Below, in pieces: positions 7,216 to 15,376 of a stretch of DNA of 64,000 bases. The translations under genes were made by a program, and so were the position numbers. The DNA is taken from the NCBI RefSeq assembly GCF_028737255.1, contig NZ_JAQZAN010000011.1, positions 62,001 to 126,000 on the forward strand, given 5' to 3'. Within the stretch, counting starts at the first letter, position 1, and every line of letters begins with the position of its first letter. Under the pieces are notes generated by a model that saw only the letters and a program-made list of their open reading frames with translations, did not search any database and had not been told where the DNA came from. This DNA comes from Actinomycetospora straminea. Its GTDB lineage: Bacteria; Actinomycetota; Actinomycetes; Mycobacteriales; Pseudonocardiaceae.

Positions 7216-8144
7216 GCCGCCGCTCCTTCCTCGCGCAGGCTGCGACCGGTGAGGGCGAGGAAGACGTCGTCCAGGCTCGCCTCGTGCAGGTGGGCGGCGT
7301 GCACCGTGACCCCCGCGCGCTCGAGGCGGGCGAGCAGGCCGGGCAGCACACGCGCGCCGTCGGCCAGGCGCAGCTCCACCCGCGACCCCGCCACCGTGCC
7401 GTCGACCAGCCCGGCGACGGTCCCCGGCTCGTCCACCTCGAGCTCGATCCGGTCCTCCGCGTGCCGCGCCCGCAGCGCCGCGCTGCCGGCGTCGGCGATG
7501 ACCTCGCCGTGGTCGACGACCACGATCCGCTCGGCCACGGCGTCGGCCTCGTCGAGGTAGTGGGTGGTCAGGACGACGGTCGTGTCCGTCTCGTGGCGCA
7601 GCCGGGTGATGTGCTCCCAGAGGTTGGCGCGCGCCTGCGGGTCCATCCCCGTCGTCGGCTCGTCGAGGAAGAGCAGCCCCGGCCGGTGGACCAGCCCGAT
7701 CGCGACGTCCATGCGCCGCCGCTGCCCGCCGGACAGCGACGCCACCGTGCGGCGCTCGAGGCCGCGGAGCTCCAGGGCCTCCATCAGCTCCCCGGCCCGT
7801 CGGCGGGCCTCGGCGCGGGTCCGGCCGTAGAGCGCGCCCTGGGTGACGAGCTCGTCGAGCACCCGGTGGTGGTGGCCGCCGGCGTTGCCCTGGCCGACGT
7901 AGCCGATCCGTTGCCGCACGCCCGCCGGGTCGGCGACGACGTCGACGCCCGCCACCCGCGCCGTGCCCGCGGTGGGCCGCAGCAGCGTGGTCAGCATCCG
8001 CAGCAGCGTCGACTTGCCCGCGCCGTTCGGTCCGAGGACGGCGACGAGCTCGCCGCGCTCGACCCGCAGCGAGATGCCCCGGACCGCCTCGACCGCCGCG
8101 CCGCGTCGCCGGAAGGTCCGCCGGAGGTCCTCGGTGAGGATCAT
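7212..8144 (-). CDS. ABC transporter ATP-binding protein (DrrA-like)
   Basis: 310 residues. Walker A is GPNGAGKST, the signature motif is LSGGQRRRMDVA, Walker B is LLFLDEPTTGMDP, and the switch region is VVLTTHYLDEAD. A C-terminal DrrA-like extension (after about residue 220) ends near LHEASLDDVFLALTGRS. It energises the permease encoded downstream with which it overlaps by 4 bp. ATG 8144 is 77 bp from the divergent tetR start, so one intergenic region carries both promoters. Confidence 0.93.
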   Translation of the reverse strand: MILTEDLRRTFRRRGAAVEAVRGISLRVERGELVAVLGPNGAGKSTLLRMLTTLLRPTAGTARVAGVDVVADPAGVRQRIGYVGQGNAGGHHHRVLDELVTQGALYGRTRAEARRRAGELMEALELRGLERRTVASLSGGQRRRMDVAIGLVHRPGLLFLDEPTTGMDPQARANLWEHITRLRHETDTTVVLTTHYLDEADAVAERIVVVDHGEVIADAGSAALRARHAEDRIELEVDEPGTVAGLVDGTVAGSRVELRLADGARVLPGLLARLERAGVTVHAAHLHEASLDDVFLALTGRSLREEGAAA

Positions 8145-8221
8145 GGCCCGATCCTTTCAGGACAGTGTATGGAAAGCCCGTCTAGATTAAGCTGACGCCG
8201 TCCGGAAAACAAGGAGGGCCG

Positions 8222-8989
8222 ATGGCCGACCAGCACCACCTCGAGCTGCTCTGGGGTGACGACGTCCCGCGCGGCCGGGGCCGGCCGGCGCGCACCACGC
8301 GGGACGAGGTCGTCGCGGCGGGCATGGCGCGGGCCGACGCCGAGGGCCTCCACGACCTGTCGATGCGCCAGGTCGCGGCCGACCTGGGCGTCGGGGTCAT
8401 GTCGCTCTACACCCAGGTGGAGAGCCGCGACGGGCTCGTCGTGCTGATGATCGACCGCGCGTTCGCCGAGGTCACCGACACCCTCGCCCGCCGCGACGGC
8501 GAGCCGTGGCGCGACGCCGCCGCCCGCCAGGCGCGCACGCTGTGGGACCTCTACGGCCGCCACCCCTGGATCCTCGACCACGGCCACCGCATGCCGATGG
8601 CCCCGCACGTGCTCGCGCTCGAGGACGCCTTCTACACGCCGTTCCTCGACATCGGGCTGTCCCCGGCGGGATCGGCCAACGCGGCGATCGCCCTGCGCAG
8701 CCTCGTCACCGGGCTCGCCCGCGACTCGCGCAGCGAGCAGGACCAGGTCCGGCGCACCGGCGTCGGGTACGCCGAGTACTGGTCGACGCTCAACGCCGTG
8801 TTCTGGGACCGCTACTTCGACGAGGAGCGCTACCCCGCCATGACCCGCCTCTGGTACGCGGGCGGCTTCGCGGCCGAGGACATCCTCGCCGGGGAGGGGA
8901 TCCTCGAGCGGGCGGTCGCGGCCTATCTCGACGGGATCGCGGCGCGGGCGCATCCCGGACGAACCGGTCAGGGGACGGGCGAGGCCTGA
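8222..8989 (+). CDS. TetR-family regulator with tetracycline-repressor-type C-terminal domain
   Basis: 255 residues. The HTH is at about residues 25-70: RDEVVAAGMARADAEGL, LSMRQVAADLGVGVMSLY, then TQVESRDGLVVLMID. The remainder resembles the TetR_C ligand-binding and dimerisation domain. ATG 8222 has an excellent SD (AAGGAGG, 8211-8217). A possible -10 TAGATT is at 8183-8188. Divergence from the DrrAB-like exporter suggests it represses that pump and itself. No convincing palindromic operator was found in the shared region. Confidence 0.9.
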   Translation: MADQHHLELLWGDDVPRGRGRPARTTRDEVVAAGMARADAEGLHDLSMRQVAADLGVGVMSLYTQVESRDGLVVLMIDRAFAEVTDTLARRDGEPWRDAAARQARTLWDLYGRHPWILDHGHRMPMAPHVLALEDAFYTPFLDIGLSPAGSANAAIALRSLVTGLARDSRSEQDQVRRTGVGYAEYWSTLNAVFWDRYFDEERYPAMTRLWYAGGFAAEDILAGEGILERAVAAYLDGIAARAHPGRTGQGTGEA

Positions 8990-9035
8990 GCGCGGGGAGC
9001 ACCATCGAGGGGTCGCCGTCGATGAGGAGGCCGTC

Positions 9036-10253
9036 GTGAGCGAGCAGGTGCACGAGCGCTGGACCGGTGAGGTGGCCGCGCAGCGCGACCGATTCACGCT
9101 GCTCAGCGACGTCACGGCGCTGCGGGAGTCGGGGCAGACGGCGCGGGTGACGACGCCGTTCGGGCACGAGGCGACGATGGTCAGCCGCTACGCCGACGTC
9201 CGCGAGCTGCACGGCGACCCCGAGCGCTTCCGCCTCGACGCGGTCCCCGCCCCGCCCGCGCTGATCCAGGCCGGCCGGGACACCGCGGAGTTCCGGCGCC
9301 GCCAGGCCGGCAACCTGCTCGGCCAGGACCCGCCCGACCACACGCGGCTGCGGAAGATGCTCACCGGCGAGTTCACCGTCAAGCGGATGAAGCGCCTGGT
9401 CCCGCGCGTCGAGGAGATCGTCACCGAGCACCTGGACGCCATGGAGCGCGCCGGGCGGGCCGACCTCGTCCCCGACTTCGCGCTGCCGGTGCCGTCGATG
9501 GTCATCTGCGAGCTGCTCGGCGTCCCGTACGACGACCGCGGGGAGTTCACCGAGCGCAGCGCCCGCCAGCTCGACGCCACGACCCCGGCGCCCGAGCGGA
9601 TGCGCCTCGCCGACGCGTCGCGGGAGTACATGGCGACCCTCGTGGCGCGCCACCGCGACGCGCCGGGCGAGGACCTGCTCGGCATGCTGATCCGTGAGCA
9701 CTCCGACGACGTCACCGACGACGAGCTCATCGGCATCGGCAACCTGCTGCTCATCGCGGGGCACGAGACGACGTCGAACATGCTCGCGCTCGGCACGCTC
9801 GCCCTGCTCGAGCACCCCGACCAGCTGGCCCGGGTGCGGGACGACCCGTCCGCCGTCGACGGCGCCGTGGAGGAGCTGCTGCGCTGGCTGAGCGTCGTCC
9901 ACGGCGGCTTCCCGCGCGCCGCGACCCGGGACACGACGATCGGCGGGCACCCGATCGCCGCGGGCGAGCTCGTCGTCGGCTCGCTGGTCGCCGCCAACCG
10001 CGACCCGGAGGTCGTCGACGACGGCGAGACCCTCGACATCGGCCGCGCGCCGGTGCCGCACCTGGCCTTCGGGCACGGCATCCACCACTGCCTCGGCGCG
10101 CCGCTGGCCCGCATCGAGATGCGCGTGGCGTTCCCGGCGCTCCTGGCGCGCTTCCCGGCGCTGCGCCTCGACGGCGAGCCGGAGTTCCGCGGCCGCGCGC
10201 TGATCTACGGCCTGACCCGCCTGCCGCTGACCTGGTGCGCTCCGCGCAGGTGA
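9036..10253 (+). CDS. Cytochrome P450
   Basis: 405 residues, a soluble bacterial class I P450. The I-helix oxygen-binding motif is LLIAGHETTSN, the K-helix ExxR is EELLRW, and the haem loop is FGHGIHHCLGAPLAR with the axial ligand at Cys352. It needs a ferredoxin and ferredoxin reductase, neither of which is adjacent. Substrate is unknown; the overall type resembles CYP105/CYP107-like secondary-metabolism or xenobiotic P450s. Start is GTG 9036 (SEQVHERWTGEV). The last codons and the TGA stop lie inside the 72-bp hairpin element at 10234-10305, so the tail ...CAPRR is encoded by the repeat. Confidence 0.93.
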   Translation: MSEQVHERWTGEVAAQRDRFTLLSDVTALRESGQTARVTTPFGHEATMVSRYADVRELHGDPERFRLDAVPAPPALIQAGRDTAEFRRRQAGNLLGQDPPDHTRLRKMLTGEFTVKRMKRLVPRVEEIVTEHLDAMERAGRADLVPDFALPVPSMVICELLGVPYDDRGEFTERSARQLDATTPAPERMRLADASREYMATLVARHRDAPGEDLLGMLIREHSDDVTDDELIGIGNLLLIAGHETTSNMLALGTLALLEHPDQLARVRDDPSAVDGAVEELLRWLSVVHGGFPRAATRDTTIGGHPIAAGELVVGSLVAANRDPEVVDDGETLDIGRAPVPHLAFGHGIHHCLGAPLARIEMRVAFPALLARFPALRLDGEPEFRGRALIYGLTRLPLTWCAPRR

Positions 10254-10305
10254 GCAGAAAGAAGTGCCCCAGCACTTCTTTCTGCTCACGAGCACGGAGT
10301 GCACC
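10234..10305. repeat. 72-bp hairpin element, copy 1 (34-4-34)
   Basis: Two 34-nt arms separated by the loop CCCA. The inner 18 bp, GTGAGCAGAAAGAAGTGC against its complement, pair perfectly; the whole stem matches at 30 of 34 positions. Bases 18-20 of the left arm are the TGA stop of the P450 gene. The left arm is 33/34 identical to the reverse complement of the right arm of copy 2 (11795-11866). A strong transcription terminator is likely, but the sequence conservation points to a dispersed repeat family. Confidence 0.85.
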
Positions 10306-10323
10306 GGCCTAGGGTCGGGCACC

Positions 10324-11814
10324 GTGCCGGACGGGACGCTCGTGCTCGGGATCGACATCGGGACGTCGTCGTCGAAGGGCGTCCTCGTCGACGGCGGGGG
10401 CACGGTCGTGGCGCGCGCCGAGACCGAGCACGCGACGTCGTTTCCGCAGCCCGGGTGGGTCGAGCACGACGCCGAGGGCGTCTGGTGGTCCGACGTCACG
10501 GCGCTCCTGCGCGAGCTGCTCCCGCACGGCACGCCGGACGCGCTCGGCGTCAGCGGCATCGGCCCGGTGCTGCTGCCCGCGGACGCCGAGGGCCGGCCGC
10601 TGCGCCCGGCGATCCTCTACGGCGTGGACACCCGGGCCACGCGCGAGATCGCCGAGCTCACCGAGGAGGTCGGCGCGGAGGCGGTCGTCGCGCGGGGCGG
10701 CACGCCGCTGTCGAGCCAGGCGGTCGGACCGAAGTGGCGGTGGCTGCAGCGCCACGAGCCCGACGTCTACGCGCGCACCGAGCGCTTCCTCATGGCGAGC
10801 TCGTACGCCGTGCACCGCCTGACCGGCGAGTACGTCCTCGATCACCACTCCGCGAGCCAGTGCGACCCGATGTACGACCTCGAGGCCGCCGACTGGGCCC
10901 GCGACCTCGCCGACGTCGTCGCCCCCGGCCTCCCGCTGCCGCGCCTGGTGTGGCCCGGCGAGGTCGCGGGGACGGTGACCGACGACGCGGCCCGCGCGAC
11001 CGGCCTGCCCGCCGGCGTCCCGGTGATCGCCGGGACCGTCGACGCCTGGGCGGAGGCGGCCAGCGTCGGGGTGACCGGCGCCGGCGACACCATGGTCATG
11101 TACGGCACGACGATGTTCCTGGTGCAGGTCACGGACGCGCCCGTGCGGCACCCGGCGCTCTGGGCGACGCGCGGGGTGGCGCCCGGCTCGTTCACCACCG
11201 CGGCCGGCATGGCCACCTCCGGCGCGATCACCGCCTGGCTGCGCGACCTCGTCGGCGCCGACTACGCGACCCTCCTCGACGAGGCGGCCGACGTCCCGCC
11301 CGGCGCCCGCGGCCTGCTCCTGCTGCCCTACTTCGCCGGCGAGCGCACGCCGATCCTCGACCCCGACGCCCGCGGCCTGGTGCTCGGCCTGACCACGGGC
11401 CACGGGCGCGCCGAGCTCTACCGCGCCGCGCTCGAGGGCATCGCGCACGGCGTGCGGCACAACCTCGAGGCGTTCCGCGACGCCGGCGGCCCCGTGCCCC
11501 GCCTCGTCGCGGTCGGCGGCGGGACCCGGGGCGGGCTGTGGACGCAGATCGTCAGCGACGTCATCGGGCAGCCGCAGGAGATCCCCGCCGACACCACCGG
11601 CGCCGCGCTGGGCGACGCCCTGCTCGCGGCCCGGGCGCTCGGCCTCGACGCCGACGCGGCCTCCTGGAACCCGATCGTCGCCACCGTGACGCCCGACCCC
11701 GAGCGGACCGCGCGCTACGACGCCTTCCACGAGCACTACCGCGCGCTGTATCCGGCGACGGCCGACGCCGCCCACTTCCTCGCCGAGCAGCAGCGGTGGG
11801 CTCCGCCCGGGTGA
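10324..11814 (+). CDS. FGGY-family carbohydrate kinase (xylulokinase-like)
   Basis: 496 residues from GTG 10324. The start is chosen because DGTLVLGIDIGTSSSKG, the phosphate-1 loop of the actin/hexokinase ATPase fold, begins directly after it; an upstream ATG at 10264 would lie inside the hairpin repeat. Other landmarks: YGVDTRA, AGTVDAWAEA, GDTMVMYGTT and the C-terminal RLVAVGGGTRGGLWTQIVSD adenosine motif. It phosphorylates a pentulose or related polyol; specificity cannot be read. No sugar transporter or isomerase is beside it. Its 3' end (...WAPPG, stop) lies at the same position in a 72-bp hairpin copy as the P450 end does. Confidence 0.9.
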   Translation: MPDGTLVLGIDIGTSSSKGVLVDGGGTVVARAETEHATSFPQPGWVEHDAEGVWWSDVTALLRELLPHGTPDALGVSGIGPVLLPADAEGRPLRPAILYGVDTRATREIAELTEEVGAEAVVARGGTPLSSQAVGPKWRWLQRHEPDVYARTERFLMASSYAVHRLTGEYVLDHHSASQCDPMYDLEAADWARDLADVVAPGLPLPRLVWPGEVAGTVTDDAARATGLPAGVPVIAGTVDAWAEAASVGVTGAGDTMVMYGTTMFLVQVTDAPVRHPALWATRGVAPGSFTTAAGMATSGAITAWLRDLVGADYATLLDEAADVPPGARGLLLLPYFAGERTPILDPDARGLVLGLTTGHGRAELYRAALEGIAHGVRHNLEAFRDAGGPVPRLVAVGGGTRGGLWTQIVSDVIGQPQEIPADTTGAALGDALLAARALGLDADAASWNPIVATVTPDPERTARYDAFHEHYRALYPATADAAHFLAEQQRWAPPG

Positions 11815-11866
11815 GCAGAACGGCGTGCCGGAGCACTCCTTTCTGCTCACCTGCGCGGAGCGCACC
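11795..11866. repeat. 72-bp hairpin element, copy 2 (34-4-34)
   Basis: Arms 11795-11828 and 11833-11866 with loop CGGA; 29 of 34 positions pair. The kinase TGA stop occupies bases 18-20 of the left arm, exactly as in copy 1. The right arm is nearly identical (33/34) to the inverted left arm of copy 1, with the outer 26 bases perfect. It touches the stop codon of the convergent MFS gene, so it can serve both transcripts as terminator. Confidence 0.85.
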
Positions 11867-13239
11867 TACTCGAAGTCGACGTCCTTCGTCTCCGGCCCCG
11901 CGGCCGCGCCGACGGCACCGAGGACACCGCCGAGGGCGAGGAGCACGAGGACGGCCGTGGCGTAGGGCATCAGCGCGCCGAGACCTTCGAGGAAGAACGC
12001 GTAGAACGACGGGATCACGACCGAGACGCTGAACCCGAGGCCGAAGCCGGAGGCGCGCACGTCGGTGCGGAACCGCTCGGTGATGTAGGGCAGCACGACG
12101 CCCCACGGCGCGGTGACGACCACCGAGAACGCGACCACCACCAGCACGACCAGCCCGAACGGCAGCCCACGGCCGTTGACGAGCACCGCCATGAGCGCCA
12201 CCCCGACGGTGGCGATGAGGACGCCCGCGATGACGAAGAACCGCCGCCGGCCGATGCGCTGGCCGATGACGCCGGCCGCGATGTAGCTGCCGACGAGGCA
12301 GACGTAGGCGACGAGCAGGGCGACGGTCAGCTGGTTGTTGGACAGGCCGACGAGGTTGCGCAGCACGGTGGTCGGGAGGAACAGCGTCACGAGGTTCTGG
12401 GTCAGCCAGAAGCCGGTCATCATCCCGAAGACCTGCAGGAACGTCCGGCTGCGCAGCACGGCGATGAGTGGGCGCCCGGCGCCGCCCTGCGAGGTGCCCT
12501 CGGACTTCGCGGCCTCGGCGGCCTCCCAGATCTCCGACTCGGACACGCTGCGCACGTAGTAGATCGCCAGCACGAAGGCGAGCAGCGCGCCCAGCACGAA
12601 CGGCACCCGCCAGCCCCACACCGCGTACGGGGAGTCCGGCCCGGCCAGCGGGAAGAGCGCGAACGACGCGAGCCCGACCAGCGTGATCACGACGTAGGCC
12701 AGCGGGAACGCGGCCAGGATGATCCCGCCGAGCAGGCCGCGGCGGCTCTTCGTCGAGTACTCCATCGCCAGCGGGAGCGCGCCGGTGTAGCCGCCGCCGA
12801 GGCAGATGCCGTCGAGGAAGCGCAGCACGATGAGCAGCCAGTACGACGCGATGCCGAGCGTCGAGTAGCCGGGGACCAGCGCGATGAGAAGCGTGATCAC
12901 GCCGAAGCCGGTGACCGAGATGATCGTGCTGCGGCGCCGTCCGACCCGGTCGGCGAGCGCGCCGAACACCGCCGCGCCGATCGGCCGGCCGACCAGCGTC
13001 GTCACGAAGACCAGCGAGGTGAAGATCGCGGCGAGGCCGGGGTCGAGCCGGCCGGCGGGCTGGAAGTAGATCAGGGCCGGCGTGAGGATCACGGTCGGCA
13101 GGTAGATGTCGAACATGTCGACGAACTCGGCGAAGAACGCCCCTCGTGTCGCCGACCGCCGCTTCGCCGCCCGCTCCGGTGACTCCCCCGGAGCGGCTCT
13201 GGTGGCCGTCGTGCTCGTCGGCCCCTCGTGACTCGTCAT
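11866..13239 (-). CDS. MFS transporter, metabolite:H+ symporter (MHS) type
   Basis: 457 residues, about 12 membrane segments. The N-terminus is typical of MHS transporters: GAFFAEFVDMFDIYLPTVIL. The MFS motif between TM2 and TM3 is FGALADRVGRRRSTI, and LRFLDGICLGGGYTGAL follows. Family members take up small carboxylates or aromatic acids with protons. ATG 13239 is preceded by GAGGAG (9 bp), a better start than the GTG at 13308. Divergence from the catabolic gene run at 13350 suggests it imports that pathway's substrate, under the same GntR control (inference). Confidence 0.9.
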   Translation of the reverse strand: MTSHEGPTSTTATRAAPGESPERAAKRRSATRGAFFAEFVDMFDIYLPTVILTPALIYFQPAGRLDPGLAAIFTSLVFVTTLVGRPIGAAVFGALADRVGRRRSTIISVTGFGVITLLIALVPGYSTLGIASYWLLIVLRFLDGICLGGGYTGALPLAMEYSTKSRRGLLGGIILAAFPLAYVVITLVGLASFALFPLAGPDSPYAVWGWRVPFVLGALLAFVLAIYYVRSVSESEIWEAAEAAKSEGTSQGGAGRPLIAVLRSRTFLQVFGMMTGFWLTQNLVTLFLPTTVLRNLVGLSNNQLTVALLVAYVCLVGSYIAAGVIGQRIGRRRFFVIAGVLIATVGVALMAVLVNGRGLPFGLVVLVVVAFSVVVTAPWGVVLPYITERFRTDVRASGFGLGFSVSVVIPSFYAFFLEGLGALMPYATAVLVLLALGGVLGAVGAAAGPETKDVDFE

Positions 13240-13276
13240 CGAGACCACTCCTCGCCCGCGGCGAACTCTGTCTGGC

Positions 13277-13285
13277 TGTCTGACA
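13277..13285. promoter_or_regulatory. Putative GntR/FCD operator
   Basis: TGTCTGACA is a perfect 9-bp palindrome (TGTC-T-GACA) followed by AT, with a related TGTCTGGC half just upstream. It lies between the divergent MFS and hydrolase genes. FCD-subfamily GntR proteins often bind TTGT-N-GACAA-like sites, and one is encoded at the end of this run (18695). Confidence 0.45.
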
Positions 13286-13349
13286 ATCGAGAACGTAGGG
13301 TCGCTCACAGCCGGACGTCAACCGCGCGGGGTCTCGACGAGGAGGCGCG

Positions 13350-14570
13350 ATGAGGCTGGACTCGCAACGCATCACGGACTCGCTGACCGACGACCTGCTG
13401 GCCGGGCTCCCACCCGGTCCGGACTGGAGCCTGCTGCTGGAGATCGGGTCGGAACGCCACCTCGTGCGCGTCGTCGACGGCGCCCTGCGCCGCGAGGGCG
13501 CGCCCGGCATCAACGCCACCTGGGACGTGGGCTTCGCCATCTCCGACGAGGAGTGGGCCGACTTCTGCGCCGACCCGCCGCCGCGCGGAGCGACATCGGC
13601 GCAGGCCCTGGTCGCCACCCGGGGCGCCGAGCGGATCACCGGCCGTCGCGAGGTCTGGGCGCGCGCGGCGCCCGCGATCGACCGGTTCCTCGAGGCCCTG
13701 CGCGACGCGGCGCGCCGACCCGTCGATCGTCGCCCCGACCCCGCGCCGTCGCCGCCCGGCTTCGGCCCGAGCGTCGGGCGCTACCTGCACCTGGACGACG
13801 GCCGGCGCATCTTCGTCGAGACCGCGGGCGCGGGCCCGCCGCTGCTCTGCCTGCACACCGCGGGCGCGGACTCGCGGCAGTTCCGCGGCCTGCTCGAGGA
13901 CACGCGGGTGACCGACCACCACCAGGTCGTCGCCTTCGACATGCCCTGGCACGGGCGCTCGGACCCGCCCGACGACTGGCAGCACCGCCGCTACCGCCTC
14001 GACACGGAGACCTACGCCTCGACGGTCCTCGCGGTCGCCGACGCGCTGGAGCTCGACCGCCCGGTGCTGCTCGGGTGCTCGATGGGCGGGGCGATCGCGC
14101 TCTACCTCGCCGCCGAGCACGGCGACCGCTTCCGCGGGGTGTGCGCGCTCGAGGGCGGCCTGGGCAGCCCCGGGCGCTTCGTGGAGTGGACCCACCGCGC
14201 CGACGTCGACCACTCCGCCTTCCTGGCCAGCTGGGTCGGCGGACTGATCGCCCCGGCGAGCCCGGAAGGACCACGCGCGCAGACGCTGTGGGGCTACGCC
14301 AGCAACGGCCCCGGCGTCTACCAGGGCGACACCGCCTTCTACTCGATCGACTTCCCGCCGATCGCCGCCCGCCTGGGCCGCGCCACGTGCCCGCTGTACG
14401 TCTTCAGCGGCGAGTACGACTACTCGGCGACGACCGAGATGAGCCGCGCCGCCGCCGACCAGCTCGGCGGCGAGCTCGTCGTCATGCCCGGCCGCGGTCA
14501 CTTCCCGATGGCCGAGGACCCCGAGGGGCTGCTGGAGTACCTGCTGCCGGTGCTGGAGGGACTGCGGTGA
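13350..14570 (+). CDS. Alpha/beta hydrolase with N-terminal SCP2-like domain
   Basis: 406 residues in two parts. Residues 1 to about 120 resemble the sterol-carrier-like domain found in front of some catabolic hydrolases (FAISDEEWADFC, then a segment ending RFLEAL). The rest is an alpha/beta hydrolase: HTAGADSRQF oxyanion region, nucleophile elbow GCSMGG, acid region VFSGEYDYSAT and catalytic His in GRGHFPMAE. It probably hydrolyses an ester, lactone or C-C bond in the pathway. ATG 13350 has SD GAGGAGG. The next gene starts at its stop with a GTGA overlap. Confidence 0.88.
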   Translation: MRLDSQRITDSLTDDLLAGLPPGPDWSLLLEIGSERHLVRVVDGALRREGAPGINATWDVGFAISDEEWADFCADPPPRGATSAQALVATRGAERITGRREVWARAAPAIDRFLEALRDAARRPVDRRPDPAPSPPGFGPSVGRYLHLDDGRRIFVETAGAGPPLLCLHTAGADSRQFRGLLEDTRVTDHHQVVAFDMPWHGRSDPPDDWQHRRYRLDTETYASTVLAVADALELDRPVLLGCSMGGAIALYLAAEHGDRFRGVCALEGGLGSPGRFVEWTHRADVDHSAFLASWVGGLIAPASPEGPRAQTLWGYASNGPGVYQGDTAFYSIDFPPIAARLGRATCPLYVFSGEYDYSATTEMSRAAADQLGGELVVMPGRGHFPMAEDPEGLLEYLLPVLEGLR

Positions 14571-15376
14571 CCGAGCACGAGGTCCTGGCCGTCCGCTACG
14601 GCACGCGCGTCACCACACGCGGCGAGGCCTACCTGAACTGGCACGTCTACGGCGAGCCCGACGCGTGGTTCCGCATGGACTACTTCTTCTGGCTCGTCCG
14701 CGGCGGCGGCCGGACGACGGTCGTGGACTGCGGCTACGACCCCGAGGTCGGGCGGCGCCGGCGCCGGGAGACGCTGGTCGACCCGGTCGAGGCGCTGCGG
14801 CGGCTCGGGGTCGACCCGGCGACCGTCGACCGGCTCGTCGTCAGCCACGCGCACTACGACCACATCGGCAACCTCGCGCGCTTCCCGGCGGCCGAGATCG
14901 TCCTCACGGCCCGCGAGCTCGCGTTCTGGACCGGCCCGCACGCCGGGCGGGTGCAGTTCGCGCACTCCACGGAGCCCGACGAGATCGCCGCGCTGGCCCG
15001 CGCCCACGCCGAGGGCCGGGTCACGACGTTCAGCGGCTACTGCGAGCTCGGCGACGGGTTCGCGCTGGTGGAGGTCGGCGGGCACACGCCGGGCCAGCTC
15101 ATCGGGCGGGTCGAGGTGCCCGGCGGCGAGGTGGTGCTCGCGGCCGACGCGCTGCACTTCTACGACGAGCTGACCCTGGACCGTCCGTTCTTCGTCGTCG
15201 CCGACCTGGAGGCGATGTACGCGGGGTTCGACACGCTGCGCGACCTCACCGCAGGCCCCGGCCGCGTGCTCGTCGCCGGCCACGACACCGACGTCGGACG
15301 CCGCTTCCCCGGGCGGCTCGAGGGCACCGGCATCGACGACCTCGTGATCCGCCTGGACGTGGAGGGGAGCCGCTGA
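14567..15376 (+). CDS. Metallo-beta-lactamase-fold lactonase (AHL-lactonase-like)
   Basis: 269 residues, GTG 14567 overlapping the previous stop by 4 bp. The zinc signature is SHAHYDHIGNL, with VGGHTPGQL, AADALHFYD and the C-terminal GHDTDVGRRFP completing the ligand set. The overall pattern is that of AttM/AiiA-type N-acyl-homoserine-lactone hydrolases and their relatives. In this setting, opening a lactone intermediate of the catabolic route is at least as likely as quorum quenching. It ends with TGATG, one base shared with the next start. Confidence 0.88.
   Translation: MTEHEVLAVRYGTRVTTRGEAYLNWHVYGEPDAWFRMDYFFWLVRGGGRTTVVDCGYDPEVGRRRRRETLVDPVEALRRLGVDPATVDRLVVSHAHYDHIGNLARFPAAEIVLTARELAFWTGPHAGRVQFAHSTEPDEIAALARAHAEGRVTTFSGYCELGDGFALVEVGGHTPGQLIGRVEVPGGEVVLAADALHFYDELTLDRPFFVVADLEAMYAGFDTLRDLTAGPGRVLVAGHDTDVGRRFPGRLEGTGIDDLVIRLDVEGSR

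Noticed and set aside
10264-10323. Upstream ATG start for the FGGY kinase
   Set aside because: It would add about 20 residues encoded by the hairpin repeat; the family's first strand begins right after GTG 10324.
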